Shown: positions 31,837-40,996 of the stretch, one piece after another
Layout: each line of letters begins with the position of its first letter
Position numbering within the stretch: the stretch's first letter is position 1
NCBI GenBank assembly: GCA_965116355.1
Contig: OZ220679.1
Span: 1,674,001 to 1,738,000 of the forward strand
DNA length: 64,000 nt
Direction of reading: 5' to 3'
From: UBA1127 sp965116355
GTDB taxonomy: Bacteria; Chloroflexota; Dehalococcoidia; Lucifugimonadales; UBA1127
The notes under the pieces: generated by a model
Told to the model about the DNA's origin: nothing
The model's input: the letters and a program-made list of their open reading frames with translations, nothing else
The model's database searches: none
Translations under genes and position numbers: made by a program

Positions 31837-33219
31837 TTAGGTGGCCTGCTCCGTGGATTCCTCTGATTGCTCGCTGGGCTGCGCGTTCTCCGTGTCCTCG
31901 GAAGTCTCCGCCTCGTCCGACGGCTGCCCATCTGGCCCTTCACCCTTCGCGATGTCGACCAGCAGCTGCACCGTGCGGCGCGACCGGATCGAGCGGGCGA
32001 CGGAGTCGCGGTTTTCCTGGCTCATGAAGAGCTGCCGCACCTGCTCGCCCTGCTCCCCCGCGTTCGTCGCCATCGTCTCGATCTCCGCCTCGACGTCCTC
32101 GTCGGTCGCTTCGATGCCCTCGTTCTCCGCCACCTGCGTCAGCAGGTAGGAGCGGCGGAGCTGTTCCTCGACGGTGACGCGCGTCTCCTCCCGGAGGTCG
32201 TCCTCGGACTTCTTCATGATGTCCATGTACTCGTCGAGGGAGATCGCCCGGCCGATGCGGCGGCCGATGGTGTCCTGGATCTCTTGCAGGTGGTTGTCGA
32301 TGGCCCGCTCCACCATGATCGGCGGCAGCTCGACGGAGCCCACGTTGAGGAGCTCCGTCATGACGGCGTCCTGGTAGGTGTGCTCGCCCTCGTGCTCCAG
32401 CTCGTCCTGCAGCCGCTGCCGGATGTTGTCCTTCAGCGCGTCCAGCGAGTCGTACCCGTCGTCCACGCCCTTCGCGAACTCGTCGTCGAGCTCGGGCAGG
32501 ACTTGCGACTTGATCTCCTTGACCGTGATGGTGAACGTGCAGGCCTTGCCTGCGAGGTTTTCGTTGAAGTAGTCCTCGGGGAACGGGAGCTCGAACTCGC
32601 GGGTCTCGCCCGCGGTGACGCCGACGATTGCCGCCCCGAATCCGGCGATGGGCGCCTCGGGGTCGAGCACGAAGGCGGCGTCTTCCTGCTCCACCACCGT
32701 CTCTTCCTCCACGACGCCCTTGAACGTCATGTTGACGTCGTCGCCCATTTCCGCCGGCCGTTCCACCGGCTCCCAGACGGCCTCCTTGCGGCGCGCCTCT
32801 TCCAGCGCCTCGTCGATCTGCTCGTCGGTGACCGCTGGCGCCTCGTACGGGACGCGCATGGCCGAGTAGTCGCCCGTCTCGACCAGCGGCGTGAGCGGCA
32901 CCGTCGCCTTGATCGTCACCGGCTCCGTCTCTACGAGCTCCACGTCCGGCTGCGCCCCTGCTTCGATGTCCTCCTGCTCGATCGCCTTGGCCGTGACCTC
33001 CGGCAACATGAAGTCCAGCGCCTCGCTCAGCAGGGACTCCCGGCCAACCACCCGCTCCACCACGCGTCGGGGCGCCTTGCCGGGCCGGAATCCGGGCACT
33101 TTGACCTTCTGCACAACGCGCTGGTAGGCGCGCTGCATGTAGCTATCTAGGTCCGCCTCTTCCATCTCGATATTGAGCACAGTTTGGCGGACGGCGTCAT
33201 CTTCACGGGTGATCTTCAA
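31837..33219 (-). CDS. tig: Trigger factor
   Basis: A 460-residue ribosome-bound chaperone and peptidyl-prolyl isomerase. The N-terminal ribosome-binding signature is PGFRPGKAPRRVVE (family G-F-R-x-G-x-x-P), followed by the FKBP-like domain (MGDDVNMTFKGVVEEET onwards) and a helical C-terminal domain. An acidic Glu/Ser/Gln/Thr-rich tail of about 35 residues closes the protein. The first possible start is GTG 33231, but it has no ribosome site; TTG 33219 has GAGG six bases upstream and yields MKITRED, matching the family's N-terminus, so I choose it. The gene leads the tig-clpP-clpX set. Confidence 0.94.
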   Translation of the reverse strand: MKITREDDAVRQTVLNIEMEEADLDSYMQRAYQRVVQKVKVPGFRPGKAPRRVVERVVGRESLLSEALDFMLPEVTAKAIEQEDIEAGAQPDVELVETEPVTIKATVPLTPLVETGDYSAMRVPYEAPAVTDEQIDEALEEARRKEAVWEPVERPAEMGDDVNMTFKGVVEEETVVEQEDAAFVLDPEAPIAGFGAAIVGVTAGETREFELPFPEDYFNENLAGKACTFTITVKEIKSQVLPELDDEFAKGVDDGYDSLDALKDNIRQRLQDELEHEGEHTYQDAVMTELLNVGSVELPPIMVERAIDNHLQEIQDTIGRRIGRAISLDEYMDIMKKSEDDLREETRVTVEEQLRRSYLLTQVAENEGIEATDEDVEAEIETMATNAGEQGEQVRQLFMSQENRDSVARSIRSRRTVQLLVDIAKGEGPDGQPSDEAETSEDTENAQPSEQSEESTEQAT

Positions 33220-33246
33220 CGGCAGCCTCACAAGAGGGTTGATTCA

Positions 33247-33274
33247 ATTATAGCATAGGGGCCGCTACGGGCAA
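33247..33274 (-). promoter_or_regulatory. Promoter of tig-clpP-clpX
   Basis: TTGCCC (33274-33269), a 16-base spacer and a perfect TATAAT (33252-33247) preceded by TGC. Transcription would begin near 33240, about 20 bases before the chosen tig start. Confidence 0.8.
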
Positions 33275-33293
33275 CGAGGAGGCGGGTCGACGG

Positions 33294-33614
33294 CTACCCT
33301 AGGAAGATGGAGAGGTCGGCGTGGGGGAAGTGGACTTCCATCTCGCCTTTCATGCCGTCCTCCACCGCCGCGGCGTACGCGGAGCGGCCCGCGTCGTCGG
33401 GCGGGTGCGGGCACGATTGGCCGGCCTGCGTCTGCGGGCAGAGGTGGTTGCCCGTCTGGCCGTCCCAGAAGCCCACGAACTTGAAGGGGTAGTACAGCGT
33501 CTCCGCGATGACGCGCAGGTCGCCGATGATCTCCGTCCCCCGGTACTCCGCCGGCCCGTCGAGCTGCACGGCGATGCGTGCGAGCGTGTCGGTGCGGCCC
33601 TCAGCGTTCGCCAT
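33294..33614 (-). CDS. Conserved-looking hypothetical protein
   Basis: A 106-residue soluble protein, no family recognised. It reads as a small mixed alpha/beta domain: LARIAVQLDGPAEYRGTEI is followed by FKFVGFWDGQTGNHLCPQTQ, and an acidic/aromatic end. Two cysteines (CPQTQAGQSC) could bind a metal. The ATG at 33614 begins 4 bases after the stop of the small membrane protein, so the two form an operon from the promoter at 33907-33935. Confidence 0.65.
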   Translation of the reverse strand: MANAEGRTDTLARIAVQLDGPAEYRGTEIIGDLRVIAETLYYPFKFVGFWDGQTGNHLCPQTQAGQSCPHPPDDAGRSAYAAAVEDGMKGEMEVHFPHADLSIFLG

Positions 33615-33618
33615 GCCG

Positions 33619-33825
33619 CTACGCCCTGTCCCGCAGCGCTGCCCAGACTCCGCCTGCGAAGACCACCGCGCCCCCGATCATCGCGATCCAGCCGACGAGC
33701 TTCAGCAGCCACTCGGCGACCGGCGAGATCAGGAACAGCCCGAACGCAAACACCACGATCCCAAGCAGGATCTTGCTTGTCGTGCCAAGGGTGAAGCTGT
33801 AGCCCCTGTAGCGAGGGTCGAACAC
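33619..33825 (-). CDS. Small two-helix membrane protein
   Basis: A 68-residue protein, best begun at GTG 33825, which has GGAG eight bases upstream. The frame is open 47 codons further upstream, but that part crosses the promoter. It starts with a polar MFDPRYRGYSFTLGTTSK head, followed by two membrane helices (about 19-39 and 43-60) and a short basic tail. Unknown function; it probably shares a transcript with the gene at 33294. Confidence 0.65.
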   Translation of the reverse strand: MFDPRYRGYSFTLGTTSKILLGIVVFAFGLFLISPVAEWLLKLVGWIAMIGGAVVFAGGVWAALRDRA

Positions 33826-33906
33826 GGTGGCCGCTCCATTTCCTGCAAGCTGCGGACGGCGACGTGCGACTAGGGCCGGAAGCGTCGCGCAGCTGGGCGA
33901 AATCCA

Positions 33907-33935
33907 AGTGTAGGAACGCGTTAACAGGGTGTCAA
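33907..33935 (-). promoter_or_regulatory. Near-consensus promoter for the two small genes
   Basis: TTGACA (33935-33930), a 17-base spacer and TACACT (33912-33907) on the minus strand, about 80 bases before GTG 33825. It lies between this pair and the divergent methyltransferase gene at 34078. Confidence 0.75.
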
Positions 33936-34077
33936 CGAGGCGAAAATGTTGTCCCCTATCTTTCACTGGACAAGGCCTTTACAATGGTGGACGGTTGAGA
34001 AGCCCCGGTACGCAAGCCTGTAGTTGCGCGTGTCAATAAGGGGAGACAATCAGAGGGCGAGAGCCCGAGGTGTGTAC

Positions 34078-34893
34078 ATGAGCGACTCCCGGTTTTCATA
34101 CGCTCCGTTCGCGTCGCAGGGGTTCTACCAGGTGGTCAACCGGCAGCTGGTGGACATGGTGGACTTCCACCCCGGGCAGAAGATCGTCGATCTCGCCTGT
34201 GGCACCGGCGCCGTGACCCGCCTCATCATCGACAAGATCAGGGGCGCCCGGGACAGCCTCGTCATCGGCATCGACATGTCCGCCTCGGCCATCAAGGAGG
34301 CCATGGCCCAGCTTGGCTCCGCCCGCGACGTGGCGCTCGAGTTCATTCACAGCCGCGCCGAGTACCTCTCCACTATCGTCAACTACCGCGTCGACGGCGT
34401 GGTGTTCTGCAACGGCATCCACATGGTGCCCGACAAGCAAACTCTCGTGTCCGAGGTCGCGGCCACGCTCCGCCCCGGCGGCACCTTCGCCTTCAACACC
34501 ACCTTCTTCCAGGGCAGCATCCCGCCTGAGTCCGAGAAGTTCTACCGCCGCTGGATGTCCAAGTCGCTGCGCGCCCTCAAGTCGAACTACGGCATGTTCC
34601 CCAAGCAGGAGAAGGTCGCCGCCCGCATGCAGTTGACCCCGCAGGAGTACGAGGACCTCTTGCTGAGCAACGGTTTCTCCGTCGCCCGCACCCACCTCTG
34701 CCCAGCGCCCATGGACCTCGCTGGCTTCCTGGCCATCAGCCAGTACGAGGCCTTCATCGAGGGCGCCATGCCCGGCATCCCCCTCGAGTACGGCTCGGAA
34801 GCCCTGCAGATAGGCGCGCGCCAGGCCTTCGAGGAGCTGGACCTGGACAAGGTCCCCCGCAACTGGCTGACCGTCATCGCCACCCGCAAGTAA
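34078..34893 (+). CDS. Class I SAM-dependent methyltransferase
   Basis: A 271-residue methyltransferase of the UbiE/small-molecule kind. Motif I is IVDLACGTGAVTR, post-I VIGIDMSASAIKEA, with a central VVFCNGIHMV strand and the later LRPGGTFAFNTTF. The start is ATG 34078 with GAGG seven bases before. A TACAAT at 33980-33985 could be its -10, with a poor -35. It ends at a good terminator and appears to be a single-gene unit. The substrate is not known; the C-terminal half is largely helical and may form the acceptor pocket. Confidence 0.88.
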   Translation: MSDSRFSYAPFASQGFYQVVNRQLVDMVDFHPGQKIVDLACGTGAVTRLIIDKIRGARDSLVIGIDMSASAIKEAMAQLGSARDVALEFIHSRAEYLSTIVNYRVDGVVFCNGIHMVPDKQTLVSEVAATLRPGGTFAFNTTFFQGSIPPESEKFYRRWMSKSLRALKSNYGMFPKQEKVAARMQLTPQEYEDLLLSNGFSVARTHLCPAPMDLAGFLAISQYEAFIEGAMPGIPLEYGSEALQIGARQAFEELDLDKVPRNWLTVIATRK

Positions 34894-34915
34894 CCGGCCG
34901 TCAAACTGAAGCAGG

Positions 34916-34939
34916 AGAGCCCCTCCAACGAGGGGCTCT
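34916..34939 (+). terminator. Rho-independent terminator
   Basis: Agagcccctc / gaggggctct form a 10-bp stem with a four-base loop, followed by TTCATTT. It lies 23 bases after the methyltransferase stop and 38 before the end of the convergent carB. Confidence 0.85.
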
Positions 34940-34976
34940 TTCATTTGCGCTGGTGCGGTTGCCGGGCTTGCGTTCC

Positions 34977-37900
34977 CTATCCCGCCGCCTTCTCCAGGTA
35001 GTCCTGGTGCCGCTGGATCGTGTACTGCAGCCCCCCGCCCTGCACCGCCTCTATCGCCGTGCGCGCCGTGTCCAGCGAGGTGAAGCACGGGATGCGGCGC
35101 TCAACCGCCGCCCGCCGAATGTAGAAGCCGTCCCGCATCGGCGCCTCCTCGCTGCCGGACAGCGTGTTGACCACGGCGTCCACCATGCCAAGCTGCACCA
35201 CGTCGACGACGTTCGGGCTCCCCTCCCACAGCTTGGACACCTCGACCACGTCCGTGAATCCGAGGTTCCGGATGAGGTTCGCCGTCCCCTCCGTGGCGTA
35301 CAGCTTGTGCCCGCCGTTCGCCAGCGCCGAGATGAGGCTCATGGCGTCCTGCTTGTCCTTGTCGGAGATGCTGAGCAGCACCCCGCACGCCGGCCGCAGC
35401 GCCATGTTCGACGCGATGAGCGCCTTGGCCATCGCCGCCGAGTAGTTGTAGTCGACGCCCATCACCTCGCCCGTCGACTTCATCTCCGGCCCCAGGTGCG
35501 TGTCGACGCCCGCCAGCTTGGACATGGAGAAGACCGGCGCCTTCACCGCCACCAGCCGCTGCCTGGGCCACAGCCCGGTCTGGTACCCGAGCTCCTCCAG
35601 CGTGCGGCCCAGCATGACCTTGGTCGCCAGCTGCACCATCGGGACGCCCGTGACCTTGCTGATGAACGGGATGGTGCGGCTCGCCCTCGGGTTGACCTCC
35701 AGCACGTACACGTCTGCCGAGTGCGTCCCCCGTGGGTCGCCCGGGCTCCGGTAGTGGCCGCCGCCCATCACCACGAACTGGATGTTCATCAGCCCCTTCA
35801 CGCCGAGTCCCCGCGCGATCCGCACCGTGTAGTCGACGATGACGTCCACCTCTTCCGTCGTCATCGTGATGCCCGGGTAGATGGCCATCGAGTCGCCGCT
35901 GTGGACGCCCGCCCGTTCGACGTGCTCCATGATGCCCGGGATGACGACGGTCTCGCCGTCGCTCACCGCGTCCACCTCGCACTCCTTCCCCTCGAGGTAC
36001 TTGTCGACCAGCACCGGCCGGTCGGGGCTCGCCTGCACGCCCGCCGCGAAGTACGCCCCCAGCTCGTCCGGCGACTGCACGATCTGCATCGCCCGCCCGC
36101 CCAGCACGTAGCTCGGGCGCACCAGTACCGGGTAGCCGATGGTTTCCGCCACCTGCAGCGCCTCTTCGACGGTCGTGACGCCCGTGCCCGGCGGCTGCGG
36201 CACCCCGATGCCCGCCATGAACTCCTCAAACCGCCGCCGGTCCGAGGCGATGTCGATGGCCTCCGCCGTCGAGCCGAGAATCGGCAGCCCGGCCTGGTCC
36301 AGCTGCTGCGAGAGATTGATGGCCGTCTGCCCCCCGAACTGCACCACCGCCGGCGGCAGGTCGCCGTCCTCGCCGCCCTCGTTCTCGATGACGTCCCGCA
36401 CGCTCTCCTCGTCCAGCGGTTCGAAGTACAGCCGCTGGCTCGTGTCGAAGTCCGTCGAGACCGTCTCAGGGTTGGAGTTGACCATGATGCTCTGCAGCCC
36501 CTCCGTCTGCAGCGCCCACGCCGCGTGCACGGAGCAGTAGTCGAACTCGATGCCCTGCCCGATGCGGATCGGCCCGCTGCCGATGACCAGCGCGCGCTCG
36601 CCCGGCAGCGGCATCGCCTCGTTCTCCTCCTCGTACGTGCTGTAGTAGTACGGCGTCACCGCCTCGAACTCCGCCGCGCACGTGTCCACCATCTTGTACA
36701 CCGGCCGTATGCCCATCGACTGCCGCAGCGCGCGCACCCGCTCCGGCAGCCCCTCCGCGATGCCGAAGGCCGCGATCTGCCGGTCGGAGAACCCCAGCCG
36801 CTTTGCCTCCCACAGCAGCTCCCGCGTCGGCTGCGTCGCCTCCAGCAGCCGACGCTCCATCGCGACGATGCGCTCCATCGCGCGCAGGAACCACCCGTCC
36901 ACCCGCGTGTGCGCCAGCAGCTCCTCCGGCGTCGCGCCCCGCCGGATGGCCGCCAGCAGCGCCCACACGCGCAGGTCCGTCGCCGGGAACAGCGGCAGGT
37001 CGCGCCATTCGTTCAGGTCGCGCCACTCCTCGGCCTCCCACAGCATCGACTGCCCGCTGATCTCCAGCGACCGCACGGCCTTCGAGAACGCCGCCTCGAA
37101 CGACCGGTCGATGGCCATCACCTCGCCCGTCGCCTTCATCTGCGTGTTGATGCCCCGGTCGCCCGTCGGGAACTTGTCGAAGGGCCACCGCGGGATCTTG
37201 ACCACGCAGTAGTCCAGCGCTGGCTCGAAGGCCGCCACCGTCTTCTGCGTCACCGCGTTCGGTATCTCGTCCAGCCTGCGCCCCACGGCGATCTTCGCCG
37301 CCACCCGCGCGATCGGGTACCCCGTCGCCTTCGACGCTAGTGCCGACGACCGGCTCACGCGCGGGTTCACCTCGATGACGTAGTACTCCAGGTTGCTCTC
37401 GGGCCGCGCAGCCTCCGGCAGCGCCGCCGCCACGTCCGCGTTCGGCGCCAGCGCGAGCTGCACGTTGCACCCGCCCTCGATGCCCAGCGCGCGGATGATT
37501 TTGAGGCTCGCCGTGCGAAGGAGCTGGTACTCCTTGTCGTTCAGCGTCTGCGACGGCGCGACGACGATGCTGTCGCCCGTGTGGACGCCCATCGGGTCCA
37601 GGTTTTCCATGTTGCAGACGGTGATGCACGTGTCGTTGGCGTCCCGCATCACCTCGTACTCGATCTCCTTCCACCCCTCCAGCGAGCGCTCCAGCAGCAC
37701 CTGGTTGATCGGGCTGGCCGCGATCCCCGCACGCACCGACTCCTCGAACTCCTCCTCGGAGCGCACCACGCCGCCGCCCGTGCCGCCCAGTGTGTACGCC
37801 GGCCGGATGACCAGCGGCAACCCCAGCCGGGCCTTGACCTCGATCGCCTCCTCGATGGTGGTCACCGTCGCGCTCGGCGGCGTCGGCTCGCCGATGTCCA

Positions 37901-38303
37901 GCAGCAGTTGCCGGAACAGCTCCCGGTCCTCGGCGTGCTGGATCGCGTCCAGCGGCGTCCCCAGCAGCCGCACGTCGTACTTCTCGAGGATCCCCCGCTC
38001 CGCCAGCTGCACCGCGAGGTTCAGCCCCGTCTGCCCGCCCAGCGTCGGCAGGACGCCGTCCGGCCGCTCCCGCGCGATGATCCGCTCCAGCGCCTCCGGC
38101 GTCAGCGGCTCGATGTGCACGATATCCGCGATGCCCTCGTCCGTCATGATCGTCGCCGGGTTCGAGTTGACGAGCACCGTCGTCACGCCCTCCTCCCGCA
38201 GCGCCTTGCACGCCTGCGCCCCGGCGTAGTCGAACTCGGCCGCCTGCCCGATTACGATGGGCCCGCTGCCTATGACGAGGACCTTCTGAGGCTTTTCGGT
38301 CAT
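34977..38303 (-). CDS. carB: Carbamoyl-phosphate synthase large subunit
   Basis: An 1108-residue enzyme, family length, forming carbamoyl phosphate for pyrimidines and arginine from glutamine-derived ammonia, bicarbonate and two ATP. Two homologous halves are clear: the first begins KVLVIGSGPIVIGQAAEFDY and the second RALVIGSGPIRIGQGIEFDY. Each has an ATP-grasp core with Y-x-L-G-G-T/R-type glycine loops (AYTLGGTGGG; SYVLGGRAM). The C-terminal MGS-like allosteric domain (about 960-1090) ends the protein. It is last in the pyrR-pyrB-pyrC-carA-carB operon. Confidence 0.97.
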   Translation of the reverse strand: MTEKPQKVLVIGSGPIVIGQAAEFDYAGAQACKALREEGVTTVLVNSNPATIMTDEGIADIVHIEPLTPEALERIIARERPDGVLPTLGGQTGLNLAVQLAERGILEKYDVRLLGTPLDAIQHAEDRELFRQLLLDIGEPTPPSATVTTIEEAIEVKARLGLPLVIRPAYTLGGTGGGVVRSEEEFEESVRAGIAASPINQVLLERSLEGWKEIEYEVMRDANDTCITVCNMENLDPMGVHTGDSIVVAPSQTLNDKEYQLLRTASLKIIRALGIEGGCNVQLALAPNADVAAALPEAARPESNLEYYVIEVNPRVSRSSALASKATGYPIARVAAKIAVGRRLDEIPNAVTQKTVAAFEPALDYCVVKIPRWPFDKFPTGDRGINTQMKATGEVMAIDRSFEAAFSKAVRSLEISGQSMLWEAEEWRDLNEWRDLPLFPATDLRVWALLAAIRRGATPEELLAHTRVDGWFLRAMERIVAMERRLLEATQPTRELLWEAKRLGFSDRQIAAFGIAEGLPERVRALRQSMGIRPVYKMVDTCAAEFEAVTPYYYSTYEEENEAMPLPGERALVIGSGPIRIGQGIEFDYCSVHAAWALQTEGLQSIMVNSNPETVSTDFDTSQRLYFEPLDEESVRDVIENEGGEDGDLPPAVVQFGGQTAINLSQQLDQAGLPILGSTAEAIDIASDRRRFEEFMAGIGVPQPPGTGVTTVEEALQVAETIGYPVLVRPSYVLGGRAMQIVQSPDELGAYFAAGVQASPDRPVLVDKYLEGKECEVDAVSDGETVVIPGIMEHVERAGVHSGDSMAIYPGITMTTEEVDVIVDYTVRIARGLGVKGLMNIQFVVMGGGHYRSPGDPRGTHSADVYVLEVNPRASRTIPFISKVTGVPMVQLATKVMLGRTLEELGYQTGLWPRQRLVAVKAPVFSMSKLAGVDTHLGPEMKSTGEVMGVDYNYSAAMAKALIASNMALRPACGVLLSISDKDKQDAMSLISALANGGHKLYATEGTANLIRNLGFTDVVEVSKLWEGSPNVVDVVQLGMVDAVVNTLSGSEEAPMRDGFYIRRAAVERRIPCFTSLDTARTAIEAVQGGGLQYTIQRHQDYLEKAAG

Positions 38304-38359
38304 CTAGCCGCCCTTCCCTCTTTTGCTCACTCCCCCATGGGGAGGGATATATTCAGTCA

Positions 38360-38382
38360 CCCCCTCCCCCTGAGGGGGAGGG
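38360..38382. repeat. G/C hairpin between carA and carB
   Basis: Cccctccccc-tga-gggggaggg forms a perfect 10-bp hairpin or nearly so, in the 108-base gap. There is no U-tract after it in either direction; it could stabilise message ends or tune carB expression. Confidence 0.7.
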
Positions 38383-38411
38383 TTGGGGTGGGGGTGCTCC
38401 CACCTGCACCG

Positions 38412-39563
38412 CTACGTCCGCCCGTCCCGCACCATCCGCAGGAACGCGTCGAACAGGTACTCGTTGTCCCGCGGCCCCGGCGACGCCTCCGAGTGGTACT
38501 GGATCGTGATCACCGGCGCCGAGCGGTGCCGCAGCCCCTCGACCGTGCCGTCGTTCAGGCTGACGTGCGTGATCTCCAGCTCCGGCGGCAGCCCGTCCGC
38601 GTCGACGGCATACCCGTGGTTCTGCGCCGTGATGTGGACGTGCCCCGTGTGCAGCTCCTTCACCGGGTGGTTCGCCCCCCGGTGCCCGAACTTGAGCTTG
38701 TACGTGTTCCCGCCCAGCGCCCGCGCAATCACCTGGTGTCCCAGGCAAATCCCCATGATCGGCTTCACCCCGATGAGCGCCCGCGCCGTCTCCACCCCGT
38801 AGTCGAGGTGCACCGGGTCGCCCGGCCCCGGCGACAGCAGTACTCCGTCCGGCCGTAGCCCGAGGATCTCCTCCGCCGTCGCCCCCGGCGGCGCTGCGAT
38901 GACCTCGCACCCGTTGCGCTCCAGGATGCGCAGGATGTTGTACTTCACCCCGTAGTCCGTCACGACGATGCGTTTGAGGTCGCCCTGTTCCCGCCCGTCG
39001 TCGAAGGCGCGCCAGCGCACCGCTTGGCCGGTCGCGTAGTCCGGCAGCGCCGCGCCGCGCCACGGGTTGACCTCCTTGGTCGCCACCTCCCGCACCAGGT
39101 CCAGCGTTTCGTACCGCGGCCCCTCCCGAAGCTGGGCCAGCGCCTCCTCCGGCGACACGTCAACGGCCACGGCCCCCATCATCACGCCGCTCACCCGCAG
39201 CCGCCGCGTCAGCGCCCGCGTGTCGATGCCGCTCACGCCGGGGATCCCCTCGGAGAGCAGGTAGTCGTGCAGCGTGATGTCGCTCAGCGCGTGGCTCGGC
39301 GTCTGCGAGTGTCCGCGGACCACGAAGCCCGCCGCCTGGATCCGCCGCGATTCCACGTCGCCCGCGTTGATGCCGTAGTTGCCCTGCAGCGGGTACGTCG
39401 GCACGACGATCTGCCCCGCGAACGACGGGTCGGTCAGCATCTCCTGGTAGCCGGTCATGGCCGTCGTGAAGACGACCTCGCCGTAGACGGTGACCGGCGC
39501 GCCGAACGACTCGCCGCGATAGACCGCGCCGTCCTCCAGCACCACGTACGCGGGGGTGGTCAT
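38412..39563 (-). CDS. carA: Carbamoyl-phosphate synthase small (glutaminase) subunit
   Basis: A 383-residue subunit that releases ammonia from glutamine for CarB. The N-terminal CPSase domain starts PAYVVLEDGAVYRGESFG, and the C-terminal class I amidotransferase has the nucleophile in PIMGICLGHQV and the His/Glu pair in QYHSEASPGP. The ATG at 39563 overlaps the pyrC stop in the ATGA arrangement, so their translation is coupled. The frame stays open far upstream across pyrC, but that is shadow reading. Confidence 0.96.
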   Translation of the reverse strand: MTTPAYVVLEDGAVYRGESFGAPVTVYGEVVFTTAMTGYQEMLTDPSFAGQIVVPTYPLQGNYGINAGDVESRRIQAAGFVVRGHSQTPSHALSDITLHDYLLSEGIPGVSGIDTRALTRRLRVSGVMMGAVAVDVSPEEALAQLREGPRYETLDLVREVATKEVNPWRGAALPDYATGQAVRWRAFDDGREQGDLKRIVVTDYGVKYNILRILERNGCEVIAAPPGATAEEILGLRPDGVLLSPGPGDPVHLDYGVETARALIGVKPIMGICLGHQVIARALGGNTYKLKFGHRGANHPVKELHTGHVHITAQNHGYAVDADGLPPELEITHVSLNDGTVEGLRHRSAPVITIQYHSEASPGPRDNEYLFDAFLRMVRDGRT

Positions 39564-40996
39564 GCCCCGGCCCCCTTTGGGCCGGCAGCCCCCATGGCGT
39601 CGTACACCAGCCGCCCGCCGACGATCGTCTTGATGATCCGCCCCTGCAGCGTGATGCCGTCCAGCGGCGTGTTGCGGCCTTTGGACGCGAACGCCGTCGT
39701 GTCGACCGCCCACTCCGCCCCCGGGTCCAGCACCGTCACGTCCCCTGCCGCGCCCGGCTGCAGCGTCCCCAGCCACGGCAGCCCCGATGCCTCCGCAGCC
39801 TCGGCCGAGTCCGCGCCCAGCACCCGCGCCGGGCCCGCCGTCATCCGCGCGATGAGCGTCGGCAGGTCGATGTCCCCCCGTTCCACCAGCGAGTACACCA
39901 GCCCGAAGGCCGTCTCCAGCCCGCTGATGCCGAACGCCGCCTCCTGCATCGTGCAGCACTTGTCCGTCGACGTGTGCGGCGCGTGGTCCGTTGCGATGGC
40001 GTCGATGGTCCCGTCCCGGAGGGCCTCCACCAGCGCCAGCGTGTCGTCCTCCGTGCGCAGCGGCGGGTTCACCTTGGCGCGCGTGTCGTAGGCCGTCCGC
40101 GTCAGCGGCCCGTACGGGTCCGGCGCCGGCAGCTCGCCCGCGCCCGAGTAGGGCGCGCCGCCGCCCTCGATGCCGCCAAGCGCCCACTCCTCCGTAAGCA
40201 ACAGGTGGTGCGGCGTCACCTCCGAGGTGACGTTCGCCTTGCCTTCCGCTCGTGCCTGCCGGAGCAGCGCCACCGTGCCCACCGTGCTGATGTGCGCCAC
40301 GTGCAGCTTGCCGCCCGTCAGCGCCGCCAGCTCGATGTCCCGGGCCACCATCGTCTCCTCGGCCGCCGCCGGCTGCCCCGGCAGCCCGAGCCTGCTCGCG
40401 ACCCACCCCTCGTGCAGCACGCCGTCCTTGGCCAGCGACGGCTCCTCGCAGTGGTTGATGATCGGCAGCCCCGTCGTCGTGCTGTACGTCAGCGCGTTCC
40501 GCATCAGCGCCGGGTCCGCCACCGGAGCGCCGTCGTCGCTGAACCCGATGGCCCCCGCCTCTGCCATCTCGCCCATGTCGGCCAGCTCCACCCCGGCCCG
40601 CCCCCGCGACACGCAGCCGATGGCCAGCACGCGGGCCAGCCCCGCCTCCTCGGCCGCCTCGAGCACGTGCCGGATGACGGCGGCGTTGTCCATCGCCGGT
40701 TCCGTGTTGGGCATCGCGCACACCGTCGTGAAGCCGCCCCTCACCGCCGCGAGCGCCCCCGTTGCAATGGTTTCCTTGTCCTCCTGCCCCGGCTCCCGAA
40801 GGTGCACGTGCAGGTCGATGAACCCCGGCGTCACGACGAGGCCCGTCGCGTCGACGACGGTGCAGTCGAGCGTCCCGCTGACCACCGGCCCCGCCGACGC
40901 CACCACGCCGTCGACGATGTGCACGTCGCCCACCGCGTCGAGCCCCTGCGCCGGGTCGATGATCCGGCCTCCCGTGATCAGGATTGATTCAGTCAT
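39560..40996 (-). CDS. pyrC: Dihydroorotase
   Basis: A 478-residue class I dihydroorotase that cyclises carbamoyl aspartate. The metal-binding DLHVHLREPGQEDKET starts the barrel, with LHVAHISTVG in the middle and IATDHAPHT as the late metal motif. It overlaps pyrB by 8 bases and carA by 4. The protein is a little longer than usual, mostly from a loop around GGGAPYSGAGELPAP. Confidence 0.95.
   Translation of the reverse strand: MTESILITGGRIIDPAQGLDAVGDVHIVDGVVASAGPVVSGTLDCTVVDATGLVVTPGFIDLHVHLREPGQEDKETIATGALAAVRGGFTTVCAMPNTEPAMDNAAVIRHVLEAAEEAGLARVLAIGCVSRGRAGVELADMGEMAEAGAIGFSDDGAPVADPALMRNALTYSTTTGLPIINHCEEPSLAKDGVLHEGWVASRLGLPGQPAAAEETMVARDIELAALTGGKLHVAHISTVGTVALLRQARAEGKANVTSEVTPHHLLLTEEWALGGIEGGGAPYSGAGELPAPDPYGPLTRTAYDTRAKVNPPLRTEDDTLALVEALRDGTIDAIATDHAPHTSTDKCCTMQEAAFGISGLETAFGLVYSLVERGDIDLPTLIARMTAGPARVLGADSAEAAEASGLPWLGTLQPGAAGDVTVLDPGAEWAVDTTAFASKGRNTPLDGITLQGRIIKTIVGGRLVYDAMGAAGPKGAGA

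Noticed and set aside
33220..33231. GTG start four codons earlier for trigger factor
   Set aside because: It has no ribosome site; TTG 33219 has GAGG and gives the family's MKIT-type N-terminus.
34953..37340. A long plus-strand open frame (795 codons) opposite carB
   Set aside because: It is Arg/His/Pro-rich with no domain and exactly mirrors carB, a high-G+C antisense shadow.
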